64,000 nucleotides of DNA from Dyadobacter chenhuakuii (GTDB taxonomy: Bacteria; Bacteroidota; Bacteroidia; Cytophagales; Spirosomataceae): assembly GCF_023821985.2 (NCBI RefSeq), contig NZ_CP098805.1, positions 868,001 through 932,000 on the forward strand, given 5' to 3'. Below are positions 18,712 through 26,119 of this stretch, piece after piece. The notes beneath the pieces are model-generated. The model was not told the origin of the DNA. It did not search any database and was given only the letters and a program-made list of their open reading frames with translations. Position numbers and translations under genes: made by a program. The stretch's first letter is position 1. The number at the start of each line of letters is the position of its first letter.

Positions 18712-18739
18712 TTTACAGTTGTAAATTTACAGCTATAAT
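18712..18739 (+). promoter_or_regulatory. Palindromic operator-like site TTTACA-N2-TGTAAA with adjacent second copy
   Basis: Positions 18712-18725 form a perfect palindrome, TTTACAGTTGTAAA. An imperfect copy, TTTACAGCTATAAT, follows at 18726-18739. They lie 26 bp before the ATG of a possible 51-codon ORF. The layout resembles a dimeric regulator site, but no regulator is identified. Confidence 0.35.
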
Positions 18740-18764
18740 TAATACAATCAAAATTTTAGACGAA

Positions 18765-18920
18765 ATGAATAAAATAATTTTATTTCCGACAAAATTAGGC
18801 CCTTGGTTTTATTTGAAGGTTTTAACCGGTTTGACGCTTATATATACCTGTTTTTTAAGCAGAAGCAATCGTGAAAACATTGGGGTGCAATTTAATGAAG
18901 ACAGGTGGTTAGGCATTTAA
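18765..18920 (+). CDS. Possible 51-residue membrane peptide
   Basis: The ATG at 18765 opens a frame encoding MNKIILFPTKLGPWF, then a hydrophobic stretch (LTGLTLIYTCFL) and a polar tail. One membrane segment is possible. Support comes only from the tandem palindromic site just upstream. It has no homolog I can recognise and may be chance. Confidence 0.25.
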   Translation: MNKIILFPTKLGPWFYLKVLTGLTLIYTCFLSRSNRENIGVQFNEDRWLGI

Positions 18921-19055
18921 GCCTGTAACAGGGCAAAAAGTTTAGGTATATGCTTAGGGCTGATTACTATAATTTCCTAAATCCTTTTATAAGCCTGGCG
19001 GATGTTCTTTGCCGACGCCGGGCTTTCTTACTCTGGTCTTATAAACAATGTTCAT

Positions 19056-19739
19056 ATGAAATGGTCTTTTGTAATACGACAAAAAGTTAAAGCGGCAGTA
19101 GTACTTGCCGGTATTTTAGTAGTGATAATGCTTGCTTCTCTCAGTACGAATCAGACGATACAGGTTATGGATCAAAGTCTGGAATCTGTATTTGTTGACC
19201 GTTTACAACCAGCTGTTGATCTTGTGTTTTTGAGCGAAAACCTATATAACAGACGGCTTCTGGTGCAAGGGTATTTAACCGATTCATCCTCCATCTCGAC
19301 AGGAGAACCGGTTAAAACCTCAGGTATTGACAATTCCGAGCGCAACCGTCTGATCAGTAGCTTTGAGAAGACTTCATTGACTGCTTTGGAAGCAAAAAAA
19401 CTTTCCTATTTTAAAGATCGATTGAAAGCTTATGATAGGCTCGAAAATTCCGTTCTACAACTTATCAGTAGAAATCGCCATCAAGAGGCCGGACTTTTGT
19501 TTGGAGATCAGGGAGCAATTATTTTCCGGGAAGCTGTTTCAACTCTTCATTCTATTGCTCAAATACAGTCCGATGCGGGTAAAAAGACAATAAAAAGCGC
19601 CCACGGGCAAGCAGCAGGAGGGCTGATCAATATTTCTCTTTTACTTGCAGTCTGTATTGTAATAGGACTCGTTATTTTAAACCTACTTAAAAACCAAAGT
19701 CTGGTTGATCAAAAATCAGAGACGTTCCATTTAAACTAG
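19056..19739 (+). CDS. Sensor-only MCP-like protein with four-helix-bundle domain
   Basis: The 227-residue protein from the ATG at 19056 has an N-terminal membrane segment (AAVVLAGILVVIMLASL), a periplasmic four-helix-bundle region rich in amphipathic helices (ERNRLISSFEKTSLTALEAKK), and a second membrane segment (LINISLLLAVCIVIGLVILNLL). It then ends after 17 residues. This is the 4HB_MCP sensor architecture without HAMP or signalling domains. Either the gene has lost its 3' part or it works as a separate sensor. The next sequence is a decayed glutamate dehydrogenase. Confidence 0.6.
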   Translation: MKWSFVIRQKVKAAVVLAGILVVIMLASLSTNQTIQVMDQSLESVFVDRLQPAVDLVFLSENLYNRRLLVQGYLTDSSSISTGEPVKTSGIDNSERNRLISSFEKTSLTALEAKKLSYFKDRLKAYDRLENSVLQLISRNRHQEAGLLFGDQGAIIFREAVSTLHSIAQIQSDAGKKTIKSAHGQAAGGLINISLLLAVCIVIGLVILNLLKNQSLVDQKSETFHLN

Positions 19740-19829
19740 CAGCTTGGCAGATAAGCTTTTGTATCAAAAGACGCTAGATTATTGCGTGGATTGAGATTTT
19801 TCTTACAAATGGGCGGATCATACGCAACT

Positions 19830-20068
19830 ATGAGATTATTCTCCTTCATGACCCGGATTATCGATCAAAATCCTGGTGAAAATGAATTTCACCAGGCATT
19901 CCAAGAGGTGGCCGAAACAATTATTCCATTATTGAGGATAAGCCGCATTACCAGAAAGCTAAAATCCTGGACCGTAAGGGAGATGGGCGCATGAGCTATA
20001 TGCAGGGGGCCAATATAGGAGGCTTTGTCCGGGTGGCTGATGCTATGCTTGCGCAAGGGCTTGTTTAA
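19830..20068 (+). pseudogene. gdhA: Glutamate dehydrogenase remnant with large internal deletion
   Basis: The 5' part reads MTRIIDQNPGENEFHQAFQE then VAETIIPLL, the start of NADP-type glutamate dehydrogenase. After a one-base slip near 19933 the next frame continues EDKPHYQKAKILDR, still GDH N-terminus. It then jumps directly to MSYMQGANIGGFVRVADAML and AQGLV with stop TAA at 20066-20068, which is the extreme GDH C-terminus. About 370-380 internal codons, including the whole catalytic core, are missing. The assignment rests on recognising both termini of the family in the right order. Confidence 0.8.
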
Positions 20069-20202
20069 ATAGAGAACCTGGCCACACGACCGTGCAAAGC
20101 TAATATCGACATTGCATAATAACTCTTTAACAATACAAGGGAGGATGACAGCTATGCAAGAACAGGGTGTTATCATTAAGGTATATAGGACATTCAGGCC
20201 AC

Positions 20203-20595
20203 ATGAGTATAGAAAAAGATAGCAATCCATCAGCATTTACGCCTAATGATCATCTGGCTAATGAACGGACTTACCTTGCTTGGTTAAGGACAGGGATCGG
20301 CATTATGGCCTTTGGATTTGTGGTTGTAAAGTTTTCACTGTTTGTAAAACAGCTTGGTTTCGTGCTGCAAACACAAGTTGCTACGCCTTCGCATGCATAT
20401 TCAGCCATTATTGGGATTTTTTTGGTCGTCCTAGGTATGCTTGCCATTTTGTTTGCCTTTTTGCAGTACCGTAGGACTGATAAGCAACTTAAAACCGGGC
20501 GGTATAAACCAACAACTTTATTGACCACCATTCTTACCGGAGTCATTTTAGTCATCAGTATTCTATTAATTGCTTATCTACTGCTAAGCGTGTGA
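20203..20595 (+). CDS. DUF202 (YidH-like) inner-membrane protein
   Basis: The 130-residue protein starts at ATG 20203 (MSIEKDSNPSAFTPND); an in-frame ATG at 20167 would add 12 unrelated residues. The signature NERTYLAWLRTGIGIMAFG is that of DUF202. Three membrane segments follow the usual pattern, with a conserved QYRRTDKQL between the second and third. Function in bacteria is unknown; eukaryotic relatives are vacuolar chaperone proteins. It stands alone before the Rrf2 regulator. Confidence 0.85.
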   Translation: MSIEKDSNPSAFTPNDHLANERTYLAWLRTGIGIMAFGFVVVKFSLFVKQLGFVLQTQVATPSHAYSAIIGIFLVVLGMLAILFAFLQYRRTDKQLKTGRYKPTTLLTTILTGVILVISILLIAYLLLSV

Positions 20596-20706
20596 TACCG
20601 CCTGTAATTATGCCGAAAAACAGCAAAACAGTGCGTAAAATAAAAGAGTAAAAAGTATTTTATTTTCCGAATCTTGAAGATATATTTGCACATAAACCAG
20701 ATGCAG

Positions 20707-21144
20707 ATGTTTTTTTCAAAAACGTGCGAATATGCAATAAGAGCGGTCATTTTTGTTGCCCAGAAGTCAGAAGGAGGCAGGAAAGTGGGTATTAAAGAAG
20801 TTGCGGCTGGTATTGATTCACCGGAACACTTCATTGCAAAAATTCTTCAGGAACTCAGCAAACGTGAGCTCATACAATCCAGTAAAGGTCCAAATGGCGG
20901 CTTTTATGTTGACAGCATTGCCCGGAGCAATACACTGGCCGATATTGTCAGGGCGATTGACGGGGAAAAAATATTTAAGGGCTGCGGGCTTGGGTTAAAA
21001 AGTTGCTCTGAAACAAAGCCTTGCCCACTGCACAACGATTTTAAAGAAATCAGAACAAAAATGCATCGCACGTTACAGTCTGCGACGATCGGGGAGTTTA
21101 ATGAAAATTTGAACTTAGGGCTGAGCTACATTAAAGAAAGATAA
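20707..21144 (+). CDS. Rrf2 family transcriptional regulator with Fe-S cysteines (NsrR/IscR-like)
   Basis: The 145-residue winged-helix regulator begins MFFSKTCEYAIRA at ATG 20707, the standard Rrf2 start; upstream ATGs at 20674 and 20701 add unlike residues. The recognition helix lies near residues 37-55, the wing GPNGGF near 61-66, and three cysteines at 93, 100 and 106 match the [2Fe-2S] or [4Fe-4S] ligand triad of NsrR and IscR. It lies 43 bp before the ccoN-like gene on the same strand. With truncated hemoglobin and a RIC-like tail downstream, a nitric-oxide or Fe-S sensing role is a reasonable inference. Confidence 0.88.
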   Translation: MFFSKTCEYAIRAVIFVAQKSEGGRKVGIKEVAAGIDSPEHFIAKILQELSKRELIQSSKGPNGGFYVDSIARSNTLADIVRAIDGEKIFKGCGLGLKSCSETKPCPLHNDFKEIRTKMHRTLQSATIGEFNENLNLGLSYIKER

Positions 21145-21187
21145 AATTTTCCAGAGTAAAAGATATTCAGGTCTTAATATATATAAT

Positions 21188-23293
21188 ATGATCGCTGTTA
21201 GTAAGTATAAGATTATAAGTAGCGTATGCCTTTTGATTTATTTGGTTGCGACTCCTGTATATGCAAATAGCCTATTTGGACAAGCCGTTATGCTATCGGT
21301 AGGAATCGTTGCATTGGTGATGGCCCTAGGTGTGCTTTTCATTGCGGTCCTGATCAAAAACGTTGTTCAACATGATCTGATTAATAAAATCAACCCGGGT
21401 AGACAGGATTATTCAAGATATCTCCATAACCTGAATAGCCAACAGATCTCTTTGCTGCTCGACCGGATGGGGAAAAAGCAGCATTTAGGGGTTATTGCGC
21501 TCGCTATGCTTAGTTTGGTAAGTTTTCCTTCACACGCACAGTCGAGCCAACCAACTGCTGACTCGCTGCTGAGCCAGGGAGGTATTTTAATTACCATTGT
21601 CCTGATATCAATCCCTGTGCTGGCAGGCGCTATCTTCTTATTTATCAAGATCACCGACACATTAAACAGGTATAGAAACCAGCAGCGCGTGGCAGAGGCC
21701 GGGCGTGTGGCAGTATATCTGGGGGGTATTGAAGGTGAGGATCTTGCAGAAACACTGCAACGAAGAAAAGATGCGCTGGATTTTGTATTGAGTCATAATG
21801 AACTGTCGGGCGCATTAACGGCCAACGATCATAAAGGGCTGATCAACAATGTAGAGCATGAGGCATCACTTCCATTTGTGGCACGTAAAAGAAAGGCGCA
21901 CGTTCGCCCGAAAGTAGACCCGCAACTTTCCAGGCTTGTCACCTGGTTCATCATCACTGCGACATTCTGGCTTGTTTTTGGAACGACGGTAGGGGAATAT
22001 ATTGGGATAAAATTTGTTGCGCCGGATGCAGACCAATTCAGCTGGCTGAGCTTTGGGCGATTGCGGCCGGTCCATACCAATGCCGTTTTCTGGGGCTGGG
22101 CATCACTGGCAATGCTGGGGTTAGGTAACTATGTCGTGCCCAGGGTCAGCAATACAAAACTATTCAGTATAAAACTCGGATGGTACACATTGATCCTGAT
22201 TAATACGGCGGTGGTACTGGGCACATTGTCTTTGATGGCTGGAATCAATAATGGGGGCGGGGAGTACCGGGAGTACATATGGCCAGTCATGCTGCTTTTT
22301 GGCATTGGGCTTCTGCTAACATTGATCAATTACTTCAAGACAGTCGCCAGCCGCACTACGAAGGAGATCTATATTTCAAACTGGTACATTGTCTCTTCGG
22401 TGATTTTTGGAATTGTGATCGCGGTGGTTGCATATGTGCCTGTTTGGCAAAATGGGCTGGGTGAAACGATCATTCAAGGCTATTACATGCACCAGGGTGT
22501 TGGAATGTGGTTCATGCTGTTTACGCTCGGGATCGTTTACTACTTCCTGCCCCAGCAGCTCAATAAACCGATCTATTCGTATAGCCTTGGTATACTTGCT
22601 TTTTGGACCCAGATCCTTTTTTATACACTTATTGGTACCCATCATTTTGTTTTCAGTGCGATTCCCTGGTGGCTTCAAACGGTCGCCATCGTGGGCAGTG
22701 TGGGCATGATCATTCCGGTAGTGGCAGGTACGACCAATTTCCTGTTGACCTTCAAAGGCGCGTGGTACAAGATCACCGACAGTTATACGCTTCCGTTCTT
22801 TTTAACGGGTATCCTTTTTTACTTTACCGGTTCCTTGCAGGGAACTGCCGAAGCCTTCCGGTCTACCAATCTGCTTTGGCATTTCACTGATTTTACTGTC
22901 GCCCATTCCCATTTGACGATGTATGGCATTATCTGCTTTTTGCTCTGGGCAGGGATTTATGCACTTATGCCCCGTATTACCGGGCAGGAGCCGCCGCAGA
23001 TCACGGTTGGCGCGCACTTTTGGCTGGCGTTGATCGGGCTTTTGTTTTACACGATACCGTTGATGTACGGCAGTACCATGCGCGGGTTGATGTGGATGGA
23101 AGCCAAACCTTTTATTGACTCGGTCAGCTTTATGGCGCCGTTTTGGCTCTGGCGGGCGATTGGGGGAAGCCTGATGTGGCTCTCACACCTGTTTTTTGCC
23201 TATAATCTTTACAGGATGATGGTCTCACCGGGCACAGTTGATATTAAGGAAACGGCATTTGAAAAGCTGAAATCTATTGATCACGTGTCCTGA
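21188..23293 (+). CDS. ccoN: cbb3-type heme-copper oxidase catalytic subunit (CcoN-like) with N-terminal extension
   Basis: This is the catalytic subunit of a heme-copper oxidase. The core (from about residue 245) shows the low-spin heme His296 in RPVHTNAVFW, CuB ligands His435 in MHQGVGMW and His485-His486 in GTHHF, and heme ligands His573/His575 in HFTDFTVAHSHLTMYG. YSYSLGILAFW and the flanking sequence resemble CcoN more than NorB, although AHSHLTMYG is NorB-like, so a nitric-oxide reductase relative is the main alternative. The first 240 residues are an extension with three hydrophobic segments and a cytoplasmic charged region, absent in proteobacterial CcoN. It overlaps the upstream region of the ccoO-like gene closely. 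Confidence 0.85.
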   Translation: MIAVSKYKIISSVCLLIYLVATPVYANSLFGQAVMLSVGIVALVMALGVLFIAVLIKNVVQHDLINKINPGRQDYSRYLHNLNSQQISLLLDRMGKKQHLGVIALAMLSLVSFPSHAQSSQPTADSLLSQGGILITIVLISIPVLAGAIFLFIKITDTLNRYRNQQRVAEAGRVAVYLGGIEGEDLAETLQRRKDALDFVLSHNELSGALTANDHKGLINNVEHEASLPFVARKRKAHVRPKVDPQLSRLVTWFIITATFWLVFGTTVGEYIGIKFVAPDADQFSWLSFGRLRPVHTNAVFWGWASLAMLGLGNYVVPRVSNTKLFSIKLGWYTLILINTAVVLGTLSLMAGINNGGGEYREYIWPVMLLFGIGLLLTLINYFKTVASRTTKEIYISNWYIVSSVIFGIVIAVVAYVPVWQNGLGETIIQGYYMHQGVGMWFMLFTLGIVYYFLPQQLNKPIYSYSLGILAFWTQILFYTLIGTHHFVFSAIPWWLQTVAIVGSVGMIIPVVAGTTNFLLTFKGAWYKITDSYTLPFFLTGILFYFTGSLQGTAEAFRSTNLLWHFTDFTVAHSHLTMYGIICFLLWAGIYALMPRITGQEPPQITVGAHFWLALIGLLFYTIPLMYGSTMRGLMWMEAKPFIDSVSFMAPFWLWRAIGGSLMWLSHLFFAYNLYRMMVSPGTVDIKETAFEKLKSIDHVS

Positions 23294-23327
23294 AACCGAG
23301 CATATCTATCCCATTCAATTTGACATC

Positions 23328-24347
23328 ATGGATTTCTTCGATAATCATAACAAACTATTTGGCGCTGCTTTCCTGCTCTTTATCGGCTTAACAGCTTTCG
23401 TGGCCGTATTGCCTGCCATTGATAATGAGCAGAACAATGCGCCGCTGCCAAGTGCAGTGCCGCTCAGTGAGGCGGCGATCAGGGGAAAGGCATTGTATGT
23501 CTCCAATGGATGCGTGGCCTGCCATACCCAGCAGGTCCGCAATGTGGACATGGATAAGGTTTGGGGCCAGCGGCCAGGGCTGGCGGCAGACTATGCTTCA
23601 AATCGCCGCACGGATTTCTGGCGTAATACCGCCACGCTGATGGGTACTGAGCGGACCGGGCCCGACCTAACCTCGATCGGAAGCCGGCAGCCCAGCCGGG
23701 AATGGAACCTGGTGCATTTATACAACCCGCGTATTGTGATCAAGCAGTCCATTATGCCGGCATATCCCTGGCTGTTCGAAAGTAAATCCGAGCCGGCAAA
23801 AGAGGATGTGGTTGTAAATGTTCCTGATGCGTTTCAAAGACAAGGGATGACTCTGGTAGCAACTCAGGATGCGCTGGACCTGGTCGCTTATTTACAATCA
23901 TTGAAACAGGCCGAGCTCCCTGGCGCAACGGGCGCCCCTGCATTTTTATATGCAAAAGATGAACAGAAAACAGAAAGTACGGACCAGTCAATGCAAGCCA
24001 ATTCTGAAACTTCCGAAAATGGCCAGATGCTTTACGCCACCCATTGTCAGGCATGCCACCAGGAAAACGGAGAAGGTTTGAAAGGCGCTTTTCCACCTTT
24101 GAAAGGTAGTACGGTTGTGCTCGATAAAGATCCATCATTAATTGTAAACATCGTGATGCGGGGCTATGACGCCCGCCAGGAATATGGGGCAATGCCCGCT
24201 GTGGGAGCGAATGCAGATTTAAGTCCGGAGCAAATAGCCGCCATTATAAACCACGAGCGCAGCAGTTGGGGCAACAATGCGCCCAACGTAACGGTGCAAC
24301 AAGTAGAGCAGATTGTGCAGAAAATCAAGGAAATGCCTGTGCAATAG
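23328..24347 (+). CDS. ccoO: CcoO-like mono-heme subunit fused to a second cytochrome c domain
   Basis: The 339-residue protein from ATG 23328 has an N-terminal anchor (AAFLLFIGLTAFVAVLPA), then CcoO: CVACH at 62-66, the CcoO signature ERTGPDLTSIG, and MPAYPWLF with axial Met143. A linker (200-235) leads to a second class-I cytochrome c with CQACH at 240-244. It therefore has two hemes, the second taking the place of CcoP, for which no separate gene is seen. Its electrons would feed the CcoN-like subunit. It starts 34 bp after the ccoN stop. Confidence 0.88.
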   Translation: MDFFDNHNKLFGAAFLLFIGLTAFVAVLPAIDNEQNNAPLPSAVPLSEAAIRGKALYVSNGCVACHTQQVRNVDMDKVWGQRPGLAADYASNRRTDFWRNTATLMGTERTGPDLTSIGSRQPSREWNLVHLYNPRIVIKQSIMPAYPWLFESKSEPAKEDVVVNVPDAFQRQGMTLVATQDALDLVAYLQSLKQAELPGATGAPAFLYAKDEQKTESTDQSMQANSETSENGQMLYATHCQACHQENGEGLKGAFPPLKGSTVVLDKDPSLIVNIVMRGYDARQEYGAMPAVGANADLSPEQIAAIINHERSSWGNNAPNVTVQQVEQIVQKIKEMPVQ

Positions 24348-24392
24348 ATGCTATGGCGGCATTTTTCAAATTTTAGAGAATTCAGATTTGAT

Positions 24393-24650
24393 ATGAAAAA
24401 AGCCTTTTTGTTAGCCGTGTTTGTCTTGATGGGCTTTTTTGCTGCGGCGTGCCCGGTATGTGACCAGCGTCAGCCAAAGCTATTACAAGGTATCGCGCAT
24501 GGGGCCGGCCCGGAGAGCAACTGGGACTATCTGATCGTGTCGGTTGCTGCCATCATTGTGATACTGACGCTCTTCTTCTCGGCAAAGATGTTGATCAAAC
24601 CCGGCGAAAAGTCAGACAACCATATCAAAAGGCTTATTATAAACATTTAG
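24393..24650 (+). CDS. Small secreted/membrane protein of the oxidase cluster (CPVC motif)
   Basis: From ATG 24393 this encodes 85 residues: a signal peptide (AFLLAVFVLMGFFAAACPVC), a short polar region, a second hydrophobic segment (YLIVSVAAIIVILTLFFSAKML) and a charged tail. The CPVC pair sits just at the signal end and could be a lipobox Cys or a metal/disulfide pair. It lies inside the oxidase operon, so a role in assembly or as a small subunit is inferred from position only. Confidence 0.6.
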   Translation: MKKAFLLAVFVLMGFFAAACPVCDQRQPKLLQGIAHGAGPESNWDYLIVSVAAIIVILTLFFSAKMLIKPGEKSDNHIKRLIINI

Positions 24651-24654
24651 TGTT

Positions 24655-25065
24655 ATGGAAGATAAAAGCACAGTTTTTCTTTTCCTGGATCAGGACCAAA
24701 CGCCCATCGCTGAGTTTCTCTCCCCTGTGAATTTTGAGCTGGATACCCGTAAAATGGTGGATGGCAAGCATGAGTTGAAAATTATCAGTAAAGACCCGAC
24801 GGGCAAAGAAGGTATCCGGATCATTCCTTTTGAGGTAAAGAACGGGCCTGCCATTGCCGTTGAAGGTATCGCCGAGAATGCAGTGGTGGATGGGATAGTC
24901 CCATTAATGATCAATGCATATGGAAAAGGGGACCAAAAGCGGTTTCTGATTACCGGAAGTGAAACACCCCAGAGCATTCCGGCCTGGATCTGGATCCTGC
25001 TCATCGGCTTTTTAGGGTGGTCGATCTATTACCTTATCCGATACATTAACTTGGTAACTATTTGA
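24655..25065 (+). CDS. Oxidase-cluster hypothetical protein with C-terminal membrane anchor
   Basis: The 136-residue protein has an N-terminal beta-rich region (about 1-105), with strands such as GKHELKIISKDPTG, resembling an Ig-like or cadherin-like fold. A single C-terminal membrane helix follows (IPAWIWILLIGFLGWSIYYL). There is no heme or metal motif. It starts 4 bp after the CPVC protein and ends 1 bp before the hemoglobin gene, so it is clearly in the operon. A structural or accessory part in the oxidase complex is possible. Confidence 0.6.
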   Translation: MEDKSTVFLFLDQDQTPIAEFLSPVNFELDTRKMVDGKHELKIISKDPTGKEGIRIIPFEVKNGPAIAVEGIAENAVVDGIVPLMINAYGKGDQKRFLITGSETPQSIPAWIWILLIGFLGWSIYYLIRYINLVTI

Positions 25066-25066
25066 A

Positions 25067-25462
25067 ATGAAAACAAAACAAGAGATACTCGACATTGACG
25101 ATATCAAGCTTTTGGTAGATTCTTTTTACGCAAAGGTCAGGGCGGATGCATTATTATCACCCGTTTTTAACGAGCGGATCAGCGATAACTGGCCGCAGCA
25201 TATGGAAAAAATGTACAAGTTCTGGCAGACAGTGCTTTTAAAGGAGCATACTTATTATGGAAGCCCGTTTACACCGCATGCGATATTACAGGTTGACCAC
25301 ACTCATTTTGAAAAATGGATGGATTTATTTGTCGGGACCATTGATGAACTGTTTATCGGCGAGAAAGCCCAGGAAGCAAAGTTCAGGGCGGAGAAAATGG
25401 CGGAAATGTTTGAATATAAAATCAAGTACTACCAAAGCTATCCATCCCGTGTGATTTTATGA
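25067..25462 (+). CDS. Group III truncated hemoglobin
   Basis: This 131-residue 2-over-2 globin carries group III features: SPVFNERISDNWPQHMEKM in the N-terminal part, Trp53 in YKFWQTVL, and the proximal heme ligand His80 in HTHFEKWMDLF. Such globins bind O2 or NO and are linked to nitrosative stress and microaerobic growth. The stop overlaps the next ATG by four bases (ATGA), so both are translated together. Its place in an oxidase and Rrf2 operon supports an NO/O2 handling role. Confidence 0.92.
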   Translation: MKTKQEILDIDDIKLLVDSFYAKVRADALLSPVFNERISDNWPQHMEKMYKFWQTVLLKEHTYYGSPFTPHAILQVDHTHFEKWMDLFVGTIDELFIGEKAQEAKFRAEKMAEMFEYKIKYYQSYPSRVIL

Positions 25463-25671
25463 GATCCGGTCAAATCAAGACCGTGCCTATGATGCAGGAC
25501 CATGAAAACGAATGCAAGCGCATGCGAAAAATCGCAGCATTGAGTGGCAATTACACACCGGGCCCTGATGCTTGCACTGCCAATAAAGCTTTGTTTTTTG
25601 TGCTTGAAGAATTTGAGAGTGATCGGCACAAGCATATACATCTTGAAAAGGAATTGCAGGCGGATGATTAG
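25459..25671 (+). CDS. Mini-protein corresponding to the C-terminal part of RIC (YtfE/ScdA)
   Basis: The 70-residue product contains DHENECKRMRKIAALSGNYT and PGPDAC, then LEEFESDRHKHIHLEKEL. These match the last third of the di-iron iron-sulfur repair protein RIC/YtfE/ScdA, including His/Glu positions of the hemerythrin fold (HENE, HIHLE). The N-terminal ScdA domain and the first hemerythrin helices are missing, as is the usual final NNILFPKA segment. It is coupled to the hemoglobin by an ATGA overlap, which argues for real translation, but it could be a decayed ric gene. Confidence 0.6.
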   Translation: MRSGQIKTVPMMQDHENECKRMRKIAALSGNYTPGPDACTANKALFFVLEEFESDRHKHIHLEKELQADD

Positions 25672-25710
25672 CAGAACCTAACATTTAATCAGAATATGAG
25701 GTCTGATAGT

Positions 25711-26100
25711 ATGGAAACGACTGAGCGAGATCTTATAATAAACGTAAAGCGGATATATGAACCGGCCAGCAAAAAGGATGGCTTTCGCATACTTGTTGAC
25801 CGTTTATGGCCAAGGGGATTAAAGAAAAGCCAGGCCGGGGTCGACCTTTGGCTTAGAGAAATTGCCCCGAGTGCCGAACTGAGGAAATGGTTTAACCACG
25901 ACCCGGAACGGTGGCCGGAGTTTGTTGCAGACTACAACTTCCAGCTCAACAAAAACAGGCAAATTGCCGGGCAACTTATCGCTTTGATCAAGCAGCACAA
26001 AAAAGTATCCCTTTTGTATGCTGCCCAAGATGAACAGTTTAACAATGCCATTGCGTTGAAAGGGTTCCTGGACAAATTCATGAAAGCAGACCATCAATGA
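25711..26100 (+). CDS. DUF488 family protein
   Basis: The protein has about 130 residues (METTERDLIINVKRIYEP from ATG 25711; an ATG five codons earlier is also possible). It carries the DUF488 signatures FRILVDRLWPRGLKK and LRKWFNHDPERWPEF, and the late HKKVSLLYAAQDEQFNNA. The family is soluble and uncharacterised, often found with globins and stress genes. It follows the RIC-like tail by 39 bp in the same direction. Confidence 0.88.
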   Translation: METTERDLIINVKRIYEPASKKDGFRILVDRLWPRGLKKSQAGVDLWLREIAPSAELRKWFNHDPERWPEFVADYNFQLNKNRQIAGQLIALIKQHKKVSLLYAAQDEQFNNAIALKGFLDKFMKADHQ

Positions 26101-26119
26101 AAGATATTCCGGTAAGACA

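Larger units (their letters stand above)
18337..19055. other. Sparse region of about 720 bp
   Basis: Apart from a palindromic site and one doubtful small ORF listed separately, I see no gene. Several short frames of 60-63 codons have no start context or recognisable product. The base composition is AT-rich. The nearby deleted glutamate dehydrogenase suggests that this stretch is decayed sequence. Confidence 0.4.
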
